Of a stretch of 42,349 bases of DNA, positions 7,058 through 15,089 are shown one piece after another. The notes under the pieces are model-generated. The model worked only from the letters and a program-made list of their open reading frames with translations. It ran no database searches and was not told the DNA's origin. The DNA lies in assembly GCA_964395915.1 (NCBI GenBank), contig CAYNDB010000007.1, positions 1-42,349 on the forward strand, in the 5' to 3' direction. Positions within the stretch are counted from its first letter, which is position 1; each line of letters opens with the position of its first letter. Position numbers and translations under genes: made by a program. The DNA is from CAYNDB01 sp964395915 (GTDB lineage: Bacteria > Nitrospinota_A > UBA7883 > JAJRTC01).

Positions 7058-8376
7058 TGGCGTCTTTGAGGGGCAGGCTTTCGGTGGGGCTTGTGATAAG
7101 CCTTATCATTTTTCTCTTCCTCCAATGGTTCTATGTGTCAAGCTACATTCGCCATCTCGTTGAAGGATATGTCGAGTCCAGGCTGGTCCATGACTCCGAA
7201 AGTATTTTGTCCGCTCTTTATGTCGACGATAACGGCTCCATAAAGCTTGCGGTGGAAAAAACAGGCGCGATCTACCATCGCGCTTTCTCCGGCCATTATT
7301 ACAAGCTCTTTGTTGAAGATAGTGAGCCTGTGCGTTCACGTTCGTTGTGGGACAAGGATATTAAGACACCACAGCTTACGGTTGGCGAGTCGGTGAAAAC
7401 AAGAGTCATGGGTCCCCAAGACCAAAACCTTATGACTATCACCAGCGCATATGTGAGACATGGCAGGACTGTGAGTATATCCGTAGCCGAAGACGTGACC
7501 CAAATGGAGGCTGATATAAAGGGTTTTCATGCTGGATACACAATAGTTTCGTTTCTTGCCATTGCCATACTCATACTGACCCAGTGGATAATTGTGCGGC
7601 AGAGCCTTGCGCCTCTTGGTCGCGCAAAAGAGGATTTGCTAAAACTTGAGAGAGGCGAGATAGAAAGCATAGAATCCGGCGTTCCATCCGAGGTGCGGCC
7701 GCTGGTGGATGAAATAAACCGCTTGCTAAAGGTCATGACTGAAAGACTTAAAAGGTCGCGTAAAGCTATGGGTAATCTGGCTCACGCTCTTAAAACCCCT
7801 CTAACCTCGATCACAAGGTTATCCGAGGAAAACGATATTACAAATAGTGAGCTTCGGGCGACTCTCAAAAAAAACACCGAGGTTGTTAACAATCTCATAG
7901 ACCGGGAGCTTGCCCGCGCAAGGCTTGCCGGCCCCTCTTTGATAGGACAGGGCGCAGTATCCGAGAAAGATATCTCAGATTTAATCGGCACGCTTGAACG
8001 GATTTATCGCGACAAAAACCTCTCCATCGAATGGAGCCTTGCCCCGCAAGAATTTTCTATTATGGCCGACAGGGAAGATATCGTGGAGCTTTTAGGGATT
8101 TTGCTGGATAACGCATGCAAATGGGCTAAAAGCAGGGTCATTTTTACCGCCACAAGCGCGCCTGAAATCTCTTTTGTCGTTGAGGATGACGGGCCGGGTT
8201 GTCCGCAAAATGAACTGGAATCACTCAAGGGGCGCGGTGTCCGTTTAGATGAAAGTGGACAGGGGCACGGGCTGGGGCTTTCTATAGCGGCGGATATCGT
8301 GGATAGTTACTCCGGAACGATCGAGTTTGGCCGATCCGAAAGCCTTGGCGGTTTTATGGTGTCATGCCGTATTTAG
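7057..8376 (+). CDS. Sensor histidine kinase (PhoQ/QseC-like)
   Basis: 439 residues. TM1 (about 9-30), a periplasmic sensor region of about 130 residues, TM2 (about 162-180), a HAMP-like linker, then the H-box NLAHALKTPLT with His243. The ATPase domain has the N-box LLDNACKWAK (Asn352), G1 box EDDGPG (376-381) and G2 box GHGLGLSIA near the C-terminus. The H-box form NLAHALKTPL is typical of PhoQ-like kinases. It is the cognate partner of the overlapping response regulator. The periplasmic sensor may read the redox or heme proteins encoded upstream, or PepSY, which is an inference from gene order only. Confidence 0.94.
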   Translation: MASLRGRLSVGLVISLIIFLFLQWFYVSSYIRHLVEGYVESRLVHDSESILSALYVDDNGSIKLAVEKTGAIYHRAFSGHYYKLFVEDSEPVRSRSLWDKDIKTPQLTVGESVKTRVMGPQDQNLMTITSAYVRHGRTVSISVAEDVTQMEADIKGFHAGYTIVSFLAIAILILTQWIIVRQSLAPLGRAKEDLLKLERGEIESIESGVPSEVRPLVDEINRLLKVMTERLKRSRKAMGNLAHALKTPLTSITRLSEENDITNSELRATLKKNTEVVNNLIDRELARARLAGPSLIGQGAVSEKDISDLIGTLERIYRDKNLSIEWSLAPQEFSIMADREDIVELLGILLDNACKWAKSRVIFTATSAPEISFVVEDDGPGCPQNELESLKGRGVRLDESGQGHGLGLSIAADIVDSYSGTIEFGRSESLGGFMVSCRI

Positions 8377-8423
8377 TCCGGCGTTTCCTGTAAAGCACAC
8401 TTGCTCGTCACGCCGATGCAAGC

Positions 8424-8452
8424 TGGACTGAAACACCTCTTCGTATTATAAT
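8424..8452 (+). promoter_or_regulatory. Sigma-70-type promoter for the lipoprotein gene
   Basis: TGGACT (8424-8429, 4 of 6 matches to TTGACA) and a perfect TATAAT (8447-8452) are separated by 17 bases. Expected transcription start is about 8459, 35 bases before the ATG at 8494. This separates the lipoprotein from the two-component operon upstream. Confidence 0.55.
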
Positions 8453-8493
8453 TAAGACTGTTGTTCACATACCGCCAATAGGAGTTCTTGCAG

Positions 8494-9375
8494 ATGAAAC
8501 CGACACTGATATTCATAGCGATTATGACTCTCTCTTTAATGGCTTGCAGCGGAGGAGGTTCATCGAACAATACAAGCGCCGCCGCCAGCTCTTCATCGGC
8601 CTGGAGTTTCACTTCGGATAATATCGATTTTGGCATAACTGAAATCGTGTCTCCGGAAACGATCCTGCTGTCGGACGATTCGGTGCGTCTCTACACCACG
8701 GGCGGAGGTGGAATCAGTGTCTACCTTGCTGCCGATGGCGTCACGTTTACAGAGGTTTCCGCCTCTACTCCCCAAGGCTCGGACCCGACACTCATCAAGC
8801 TCGACGACGGCTCATATCGTATCTACTACGTTGACCAGATGGATAAAACCATCAAGACCGCAACATCTCCCGATGGGTTGGCCTTCACTTTTGAGACGAG
8901 CACAGGCATCAGCAATACCACTGGAAAGCCCGCATGGGGTGTTCCCGATACTATTTCCCTTCCAGATGGGTCGATACGCATGTTTTGGGTCGACACGGTT
9001 TCCGGTTCAGACCTGGAAATAATCAAAAGCGCAATATCATCTGATGGTGTCACGTTTACAAAAGAGTCGGGTTCAAGAACAACGGGCGGATATGTCGACC
9101 CCTACATCCTGAAAGCCGAAACCGGCGACTGGGTCGGTTTGTTCTCCACAGGTCCAGGACAGCCGCCACAGAAATTATATATCGGGACATCAACTGACGG
9201 ACTCACTTGGAGCGTCGAAGCTGATCCGATCATTACCGTCAGCGGCGGGAACGCCCTCGATCCAACAGCGGTTGATCTGGGTGACGGATCATACAGGGTC
9301 TACTATGTCGCCACTACGGGAAACTCTACCTCTAGCGGTTTCTATCTGACTAGCGGTGTTTTACGAAAACAATAG
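8494..9375 (+). CDS. Propeller-like repeat lipoprotein
   Basis: 293 residues. The signal peptide ends in the lipobox LMAC (Cys18), then a Gly/Ser/Asn/Ala-rich tether of about 20 residues. The rest is built of about five repeats, each with a D-G-S-x-R-hydrophobic-Y/F strand (DDSVRLY, DDGSYRIYY, PDGSIRMFW, GDGSYRVYY) and an S-x-DG-hydrophobic-x-F/W turn (ADGVTF, PDGLAF, SDGVTF, TDGLTW). This is the layout of five-bladed beta-propellers of the GH43/BNR sort, but I see no catalytic residues I can assign. Start: ATG at 8494 with AGGAG 9 bases upstream, preferred over a TTG two codons earlier. Probably anchored to the outer membrane; function unknown. Confidence 0.8.
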   Translation: MKPTLIFIAIMTLSLMACSGGGSSNNTSAAASSSSAWSFTSDNIDFGITEIVSPETILLSDDSVRLYTTGGGGISVYLAADGVTFTEVSASTPQGSDPTLIKLDDGSYRIYYVDQMDKTIKTATSPDGLAFTFETSTGISNTTGKPAWGVPDTISLPDGSIRMFWVDTVSGSDLEIIKSAISSDGVTFTKESGSRTTGGYVDPYILKAETGDWVGLFSTGPGQPPQKLYIGTSTDGLTWSVEADPIITVSGGNALDPTAVDLGDGSYRVYYVATTGNSTSSGFYLTSGVLRKQ

Positions 9376-9669
9376 CTTGTTACCGTTTTTCCAGTAGCCA
9401 GTCACGGAAGAAAACCCCCGCTTCGGTCGGGTTGAAATCCTTGTTCTGCAACAGGTATTAATAGTAATTTACCAAAAATGGACACTTTCACCAATGGGTT
9501 CGGCGTATCGGTAGTGTCTCAGTTTGGAAAACATTGCGTAATTGAAACGATGGTTGAGATTCACTTCGTGGTTACGTCATCCTGAACCAAAGTGCAAAGG
9601 CTTTCAACAATCAGAAGCCGCCTGTCTGTAAACGCAAATTTTATTTTACGCCACCAGATAAGGTCACAC
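9376..9669. other. Intergenic region between convergent genes
   Basis: No gene. A small hairpin, AACCC-CCG / CGG-(TC)-GGGTT, lies at about 9413-9433 and could terminate the lipoprotein transcript, though no T-tract follows. Near 9555-9600 is a stretch (GAGATTC...CATCCTGAACC...) that looks like a decayed copy of the dispersed repeat described at 32738. Confidence 0.35.
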
Positions 9670-10173
9670 TTAAAACCGTTCTCCAACTTCCGGTATAAAC
9701 TGTAATGCCACGCCATTATTACACCAGCGTTGTCTCGTAGGTTTCGGGCCATCATTAAACACATGGCCTTGATGCCCGCCGCAACGGGCGCAATGATATT
9801 CCGTGCGGGGAAAGATCAGTTTGTAATCAACCTCGGTGTCGACATGTCCTTTAATAGAGGTGTAAAAGCTGGGCCAGCCGGTTCCACTGTCAAACTTCAT
9901 ATCCGATGTAAATAGGTCAAGGTCGCATCCCGCGCATATATAAACACCCTTGCCATACTCCTTGTCCAACGGGCTGGAAAATGGACGTTCGGTGCCTGAA
10001 TGCCTCAAAACATCAAATTGCTCCGACGTTAATATATTCCGCCATTCTTCATCTGATTTATTGATTTGCTCAATCATCGATCGTTTCTTTCCATTTTTCG
10101 CCCACGCTTTTGGTAATAAGGCTATCAGGGCCGCCACAGAAAACGCATATAAAATAAAAGTGCGCCTGTTCAT
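9670..10173 (-). CDS. msrB: Peptide-methionine (R)-S-oxide reductase MsrB, exported
   Basis: 167 residues. The catalytic Cys151 sits in RWCNNGVALQF (RxCxN), and two zinc pairs are present (Cys80/Cys83 and Cys128/Cys131), with GTGWPSF and HCARCGGHQGHVF as family signatures. It reduces the R epimer of methionine sulfoxide. The N-terminus MNRRTFILYAFSVAALIALL is an export signal with two arginines, possibly Tat, so the enzyme is probably periplasmic. The start ATG at 10173 overlaps the MsrA stop (ATGA), which decides the start over an upstream extension and shows coupling to MsrA. Confidence 0.95.
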   Translation of the reverse strand: MNRRTFILYAFSVAALIALLPKAWAKNGKKRSMIEQINKSDEEWRNILTSEQFDVLRHSGTERPFSSPLDKEYGKGVYICAGCDLDLFTSDMKFDSGTGWPSFYTSIKGHVDTEVDYKLIFPRTEYHCARCGGHQGHVFNDGPKPTRQRWCNNGVALQFIPEVGERF

Positions 10174-10817
10174 TTTTTCACTTCTCCCCAAAGCTCCTTC
10201 AAGCGTTGCGTCCTGCCGCATGCTCCGCTATACATTTTATAGCGCCACGGATTTTTTTTATAATAATCCTGATGATATTCCTCCGCTGGATAGAAGGTTG
10301 ACGCCATGGTAATTTCCGTGACGATATCCTCGGGAAACGGTTTCGATTCCATAAGAGACGCAAGAGAAGATTCGGCCAGCTTCTTTTGGTTTTCATCGAA
10401 ATAAAATATAGCGGAGCGGTATTGCGTGCCACCATCGCAGAATTGCCTGTTTTTTGTTGTAGGATCAATGTTCCGCCAGAACACTTTTAGCAGTTGGGAA
10501 TAGCTTGTTTTCTGCGGATCATACACGATCTTTATAACTTCGGCGTGCCCCGTTTCTCCGGACGACACTTCCTCATAAGTCGGGTTTACCTTATCTCCTC
10601 CAGTATATCCTGAGGTTGTGGAGATAACTCCATTGATGGAGTCGAAAGGCGGCTCCATACACCAGAAGCACCCTCCGCCAAATATCGCGGTCTTCGTTGC
10701 CACAGGTATGGGCTTGCTGTCCGCTATGTTCATCTGGAGAGGTTTTGTACTGTCGATGCCCGTCACGCCCCATGCCACAGCGCTTCCAAGAATAAAAAAT
10801 AACAGGAACCGTTTCAT
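10170..10817 (-). CDS. msrA: Peptide-methionine (S)-S-oxide reductase MsrA, exported
   Basis: 215 residues from the ATG at 10817, which has GTGGAG 8 bases upstream. A signal peptide (MKRFLLFFILGSAVAWG) precedes the catalytic motif GGGCFWCMEPPF with nucleophile Cys50; the canonical motif is GCFWG/GCFWC. GYTGG, YEEVSSGETGHAEV and the C-terminal YHQDYYKKNP block are family hallmarks, and a resolving Cys lies in SGACG near the end. It repairs the S epimer of methionine sulfoxide. It overlaps MsrB by four bases. Both carry export signals, so the pair forms an extracytoplasmic repair system for oxidised proteins, unlike the common cytoplasmic MsrA/MsrB. Confidence 0.95.
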   Translation of the reverse strand: MKRFLLFFILGSAVAWGVTGIDSTKPLQMNIADSKPIPVATKTAIFGGGCFWCMEPPFDSINGVISTTSGYTGGDKVNPTYEEVSSGETGHAEVIKIVYDPQKTSYSQLLKVFWRNIDPTTKNRQFCDGGTQYRSAIFYFDENQKKLAESSLASLMESKPFPEDIVTEITMASTFYPAEEYHQDYYKKNPWRYKMYSGACGRTQRLKELWGEVKK

Positions 10818-11019
10818 CGTAATCTCCACAACTTAAGAAAGCATCAACAGAAGCCAGGCGTTATTCGAGCGCACACATATCATATCAAGGTAAATACTTT
10901 ATCTTGACGCTACTTATTTGATTAAATATTCTTTAATTGGATTCATTTCATGTTTAAATCCGGTTTGATCGCGTAACTTCTTTAAAATTATAATCTTGTG
11001 TTGTCATGATTAGCTGCCG

Positions 11020-11526
11020 TCACTTCAGACAAGGTTTCTTCAGCTTCCACAATCCTTTACATTTTTTCCTGGCCCTGCGTTCAAGCTCCAGGTATTTTTC
11101 CTTGTTTGTATAACTGAATTTTCGATACGCTTCGGCAAAGCCTTCATTAAGAAGAATTTCATTTAATATCCTTCCATCCGGCAATGTCACATGGGCAAGC
11201 AACCGTTTATATTTATCACGCATTGTCGATCCGCCATATGAAAGCTTGACAACCTTTTTAAGAGCGAGCTCCATGGTTCTAGCCGTCGCTTCATTTCCAT
11301 AAGGCTCCAGTGTCGTATACGGCCCGTCTTTCTCCGGCGTATCGATCCCGACGAGTCGCACCTTTTCATAACGCCCCTCTATCCGCACGAGCAGAGTGTC
11401 TCCATCAAAAACACGGACGACAAAACCGGTGGCGACACTCTCCGCCGAGGTGATTCCAAATCCCGCAAACAGAAAAATGAAAAAAAGTATGGCAAATATT
11501 GGCCGAAACATCTTTTGCGTTCTCAT
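11020..11526 (-). CDS. Secreted thermonuclease-family (SNase-like) nuclease
   Basis: 168 residues. A hydrophobic signal segment (about 7-28) precedes one staphylococcal-nuclease OB-fold. Conserved positions are visible: DGDT (41-44), Arg57 in VRLVGIDTPE, Asp62-Thr63 and Glu65, and Arg108 in DKYKRLLAHV, corresponding to Arg35, Asp40, Glu43 and Arg87 of staphylococcal nuclease. All catalytic residues appear intact. It should be a Ca-dependent phosphodiesterase for DNA or RNA outside the cytoplasm. The start could also be the ATG five codons later (11511). It diverges from the next gene with only 49 bases between starts. Confidence 0.9.
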   Translation of the reverse strand: MRTQKMFRPIFAILFFIFLFAGFGITSAESVATGFVVRVFDGDTLLVRIEGRYEKVRLVGIDTPEKDGPYTTLEPYGNEATARTMELALKKVVKLSYGGSTMRDKYKRLLAHVTLPDGRILNEILLNEGFAEAYRKFSYTNKEKYLELERRARKKCKGLWKLKKPCLK

Positions 11527-11575
11527 ACAATCAGTTATACTTGCTTACAGACATATTTTTCGAGGAATAAATAGA

Positions 11576-12361
11576 GTGGATCAAAGAAAAAAACTTGGCG
11601 ACCGGGAAAAAGATATGTTCCCTCTTAACGAGGAGGACATAGCCCAAGCTTTTGGAGATGTTGACACAGAGCCCGAAGAGCCTGTGGAGAAAGAACATTC
11701 GACAGGATTTTTCCGTCTTTTCATCACAATAGTTCTGGCGGCTCCTGTCGCGGCGTTCCTTACTCTCATCGTCATGGATATCTACCCTCCTATCGCCGAA
11801 ACGATCGGGCTTCGTAGCGCGACTATAACAGCTTTGCCGGAAGACTCTGTCACAAAACCGGGAAAGGCCGATTCCTTCACAGCCCTTCTGAAGGCCATGC
11901 AAAAATCAAATAAAAGCCTTGCCGCCGCAATGAACAGGCAGGCCGACGCAATCAAAAAGCTGGCCGCCAAAAAGCCGGGTACTGTAAAAGTTACGATACC
12001 TCCTATTAAAATACCTGAGATCAAAATACCGCCGATTAAATTTCCAGCGCAACCAAAAGCTCAGGTGTCCATAACGCAACAAAAGATCGTGGTTGTAAGA
12101 GTGCCATCCAGAGAAAAGTTCGACCTGGCTTATGAAAAACAAAAGATTCTGGAGCTTTCAGGTGTTGATCTTGACGACCCTGTCACAGGCTCACAAATAT
12201 TCAGCAAAATAAAATCGTGGGACGCCTTAAAGGAAGTCATAAGGTCTCTTGACGATATTATTGCGGCTGCCAGGGATCATGATGAGGTCACAGACTTTTT
12301 AAAAGCAAACGCGTTAAAGGCAAAGAAATACGCCACAAAACGTTTGTCGGTTCTGCGATAA
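11576..12361 (+). CDS. Unknown single-pass membrane protein with IPxIK repeats
   Basis: 261 residues, family not recognised. An acidic cytoplasmic N-terminus (about 1-43) leads to one membrane helix (44-68). An Ala/Lys-rich helical stretch (100-133) is followed by a short periodic segment, residues 139-158, in which Ile-Pro-x-Ile-Lys recurs three times (IPPIKIPEIKIPPIKFP). A helical C-terminus follows. GTG at 11576 is chosen because GAGGAA lies 8 bases upstream; the longer open frame to 11396 overlaps the nuclease gene on the other strand. Topology suggests the C-terminal part is outside the cytoplasm, which the N-terminal acidic and following Pro-rich sequence fits. It converges on the ABC-F gene 18 bases away. 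Function unknown. Confidence 0.7.
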   Translation: MDQRKKLGDREKDMFPLNEEDIAQAFGDVDTEPEEPVEKEHSTGFFRLFITIVLAAPVAAFLTLIVMDIYPPIAETIGLRSATITALPEDSVTKPGKADSFTALLKAMQKSNKSLAAAMNRQADAIKKLAAKKPGTVKVTIPPIKIPEIKIPPIKFPAQPKAQVSITQQKIVVVRVPSREKFDLAYEKQKILELSGVDLDDPVTGSQIFSKIKSWDALKEVIRSLDDIIAAARDHDEVTDFLKANALKAKKYATKRLSVLR

Positions 12362-12379
12362 CAAGAATCGCCAGGTGTT

Positions 12380-14338
12380 CTAATCTGCGACGAGACGCTC
12401 TATTCTTTCCGACAACCTTTCCCAGCGCGCATATAAATCGCCGACCTCTTTTTTAAGGGCGGCGATTTCCTTTGAAGAGTCATGAACCTTGGCGACATCC
12501 TTGTAAGTTTCAGGGTCAGCCATCTCAAATTCGATGGTTTCCAGCCGGGCCTCAATTTTCATAATACGCTTTTCAACCGAGGCAAGATTCTTTTTAACGG
12601 GCCCAACCGTTTCGTTAAGAGCCTGCCTCTGCTTTGCGGCTTCCTGGCGGCTCTCCTTTTTTGATTTTTTAGCTCCGGGAGCCACAACGATCTGTGACGA
12701 CTTTGACGGATCGGAAGAAGCTTGAAGCCGCTCCCCTCTTTTCGATTCATAGTATCCAAAGTTACCTAAAAACTCCGTAGTCCGCCCATCCTCCACGTGA
12801 ACAATCTTATTCGCCACAGCGTTGATGAACGCGCGGTCGTGCGAGATAAAAAGGATACAGCCCCCATAGTTCGCCAAAGCTTTTTCCAGCGCTTGTCTGC
12901 TCTTAAGGTCAAGATGGTTTGTCGGCTCATCGAGAAGCAGCAAGTTGGTTGGGTTGAGCGTGATTTTCGCCAGCGCCAATCTGCTTTTTTCGCCACCGGA
13001 AAGAACCTTCACTTTTTTATCCACATCATCTTTTCTAAACAGAAAAGCTCCTAGAATTGCCCTGGCGCGGTTGATTTTATCAAACGGAATATCGCTGGTT
13101 AACTCATCGAGAACCGTTTTCTCCGGGTCGAGAGCCTCCACCTGATGCTGGGCAAAATGACGCAAGGCGACGCTTTCCGCAATCCTTACCCTGCCAGCCT
13201 TCGGCGATACAGTTCCAGCCAGCAATTTAATAAGGGTGGATTTACCTGCGCCATTCGGCCCGACAAGCGCTATACGCTCACCCCGCCGTATCGTAAAATC
13301 GAAATCGTTATACACAATATTGTCGCCATAAGCCACAGTCACCTGTGAAACCTCAACCGGCGTATGCCCAATACGGCCCGTCTCCTCGAACTTGAAACCG
13401 ATACCGGCTCTATCCTTTATTGTTTCGATACGTTCGATCTTTGAAAGAGCTTTTATCCTGCTTTGCACGGCAGTGGCCTTCGTGTTTTTGGCTCGAAACC
13501 GGTCTATAAAACTCTCCTGGCGTTCAATCTCTTTTTTCTGGCGCGTAGCTTGCGCATCAAGTATCTCGCGCCGCTTCTGTTTCTCTATAACGAACCTGTC
13601 ATATGGGTAAGGGTAAAAAGTCAGCTTACCCCGTTCGATCTCGGCTATCGATTTAACCATACGATTGAGAAAAAATCGGTCGTGACTGATAATCACTACC
13701 GCTCCGTCATAGCCCGAAAGAAAGTTTTCAAACCATATAGATGATTCCAGATCAAGATGGTTTGTCGGTTCGTCGAGCAGAAGCAGGTCCGGATGCGATA
13801 ATAATAGCCGCGCCAATTGCATCCGCATACGCCAGCCGCCGGAGAAGGAATCTACAGGGCGGCCAAACTCATCCGGCTTGAAACCGAGACCGGAAAGGAT
13901 CGCTTTTGCCTTGCCTTCGAGAGCATATCCACCCATATCAGCAAACCGCTCCTGATAGTCTCCCAGCGCCTCGGCAAGCCGCTCGACCGCCGACATGTCT
14001 CCATCACGCTCGGCTTTATGCAATTTATCCGAACATTCGTTGATCTTCTCTTGCAATATGTTTAACCATTTGGCGCCTGCAAGGACACTTTCGAGCAAGG
14101 AAACATTGTCATCTCCGCCGGTCTCCTGACGCAACATGCCGATGCGGGTTTCGGAGGAAACTATGCGCCTTCCATCATCGGGCGTTGTGTCTCCCGCAAG
14201 GATATTGAGCAACGTGGTCTTCCCGGCCCCGTTATCCCCCACCAAACCCACGCGCAAACCAGGTTTGACGTGAAACGACAATTCTGAAAACAGAGCAACG
14301 GCTCCATAAAACTTTGAGATATTTTCTAAACGTATCAT
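12380..14338 (-). CDS. ABC-F family ATPase (Uup/YheS-like)
   Basis: 652 residues with two ABC domains and no membrane segment. Domain 1: Walker A GDNGAGKTT, signature FSGGWRMRMQLA, Walker B LLLLDEPTNHLD. Domain 2: GPNGAGKST, LSGGEKSRLALA, LLLLDEPTNHLD. The linker between them (about 245-320) is the long charged helical hairpin that reaches the ribosomal P-site tRNA in ABC-F proteins. A lysine-rich coiled C-terminal extension (about 540-652) resembles the Uup CTD, which can bind DNA or rRNA. ABC-F proteins rescue or regulate stalled ribosomes or confer antibiotic protection. Start: ATG at 14338 giving MIRLENISKFYG; a GTG three codons upstream is the alternative. Confidence 0.93.
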   Translation of the reverse strand: MIRLENISKFYGAVALFSELSFHVKPGLRVGLVGDNGAGKTTLLNILAGDTTPDDGRRIVSSETRIGMLRQETGGDDNVSLLESVLAGAKWLNILQEKINECSDKLHKAERDGDMSAVERLAEALGDYQERFADMGGYALEGKAKAILSGLGFKPDEFGRPVDSFSGGWRMRMQLARLLLSHPDLLLLDEPTNHLDLESSIWFENFLSGYDGAVVIISHDRFFLNRMVKSIAEIERGKLTFYPYPYDRFVIEKQKRREILDAQATRQKKEIERQESFIDRFRAKNTKATAVQSRIKALSKIERIETIKDRAGIGFKFEETGRIGHTPVEVSQVTVAYGDNIVYNDFDFTIRRGERIALVGPNGAGKSTLIKLLAGTVSPKAGRVRIAESVALRHFAQHQVEALDPEKTVLDELTSDIPFDKINRARAILGAFLFRKDDVDKKVKVLSGGEKSRLALAKITLNPTNLLLLDEPTNHLDLKSRQALEKALANYGGCILFISHDRAFINAVANKIVHVEDGRTTEFLGNFGYYESKRGERLQASSDPSKSSQIVVAPGAKKSKKESRQEAAKQRQALNETVGPVKKNLASVEKRIMKIEARLETIEFEMADPETYKDVAKVHDSSKEIAALKKEVGDLYARWERLSERIERLVAD

Positions 14339-14366
14339 GGCAAACACTATACCAGCTTGCGCCGGG

Positions 14367-14645
14367 CTATTGGCCTTTAGGCGCTGTGCCAGGAGATTCT
14401 TCGATCATGAAAACCTTCTTCTCTTTTGGAAGTTTTTTTATTTTGGCTTCAAGTGAAAGAGCCTCTCCTTTATTCATCTGCCCGCTACAGGCAAGAAGCT
14501 TCACAGGAAGCCTGCCCCTGGTATATCGGGAAGCCTTGCCACTGTTGTGCATTCCCACCCTTCGTTCAAGATCATTCGTGGCTCCGCAATAGGAGCTTCC
14601 ATCACTGCATTTCAGCAGATAGACCCGCCATAACCCTTGTGTCAT
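14367..14645 (-). CDS. GIY-YIG endonuclease domain protein (UPF0213/YhbQ-like)
   Basis: 92 residues forming one GIY-YIG domain: the first strand VYLLKCSDG with VYL in place of GIY, YCG (19-21) in place of YIG, the helix with Arg28-Arg29 in LERRVGMHN, the SGKASRYTRGR loop, and the acidic Glu66 in SLEAKIK. This matches the small stand-alone UPF0213 (YhbQ) group, proposed nucleases whose substrates are not settled. It is followed by the ABC-F gene 28 bases downstream on the same strand, but a shared function is not known. Confidence 0.88.
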   Translation of the reverse strand: MTQGLWRVYLLKCSDGSSYCGATNDLERRVGMHNSGKASRYTRGRLPVKLLACSGQMNKGEALSLEAKIKKLPKEKKVFMIEESPGTAPKGQ

Positions 14646-14665
14646 TTATTCTCCATTATATGTTG

Positions 14666-14702
14666 TGAGATTCTTCGCCGCCCAAAGGCTCCTCAGAATG
14701 AC
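14666..14702 (-). repeat. Copy of dispersed intergenic repeat
   Basis: The 37-base stretch beginning TGAGATTCTTCG and ending CTCAGAATGAC matches, with a few mismatches, the reverse complement of 32772-32808. It lies just upstream of the GIY-YIG gene. A related, more decayed segment (CTCATCCTGAGCCGAAGGG) is at about 14986-15010 on the other side of the gap. Intergenic palindromes with this GAGATTCTTCG/CAGAATGAC pattern are familiar from many bacterial genomes. Confidence 0.6.
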
Positions 14703-14763
14703 TTGCGAAAATAATTTTCCAACGCCACGTTAAATATATTATGCATTTATTTTAGCTATAGGC

Positions 14764-14973
14764 CAGCCGTGACGAGCATGTTATTTGTTATCTCTATTTT
14801 TTCGCTGTAACATCTGATNNNNNNNNNNNNNNNNNNNNNNNNNNNNNNNNNNNNNNNNNNNNNNNNNNNNNNNNNNNNNNNNNNNNNNNNNNNNNNNNNN
14901 NNNNNNNNNNNNNNNNNNCAGCCGTGACGAGCATGTTATTTGTTATCTCTATTTTTTCGCTGTAACATCTGAT
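14764..14973. repeat. 55-base exact duplication flanking a 100-N gap (assembly overlap)
   Basis: Bases 14764-14818 and 14919-14973 are identical over 55 positions and lie directly on each side of the N run (14819-14918). Exact repetition at both gap edges, of a length equal to a common assembly k-mer size, points to two contig ends that overlap but were not merged. The true sequence probably has a single copy and no gap. A real tandem repeat is the less likely alternative. Confidence 0.85.
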
Positions 14974-15089
14974 TAAAAGTTTTATCTCATCCTGAGCCGA
15001 AGGGTAAAGATCATCCAGTTGTTATAGAAAGTTCCCAAATTTGTGATTATCGTCCGTTACATGTGATAATAGGAAACCGGAGGTGAAAC

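Noticed and set aside
11396..11575. N-terminal extension of the unknown membrane protein to 11396
   Set aside because: The extension overlaps the start of the nuclease gene on the other strand and has no ribosome site; GTG 11576 with GAGGAA is better.
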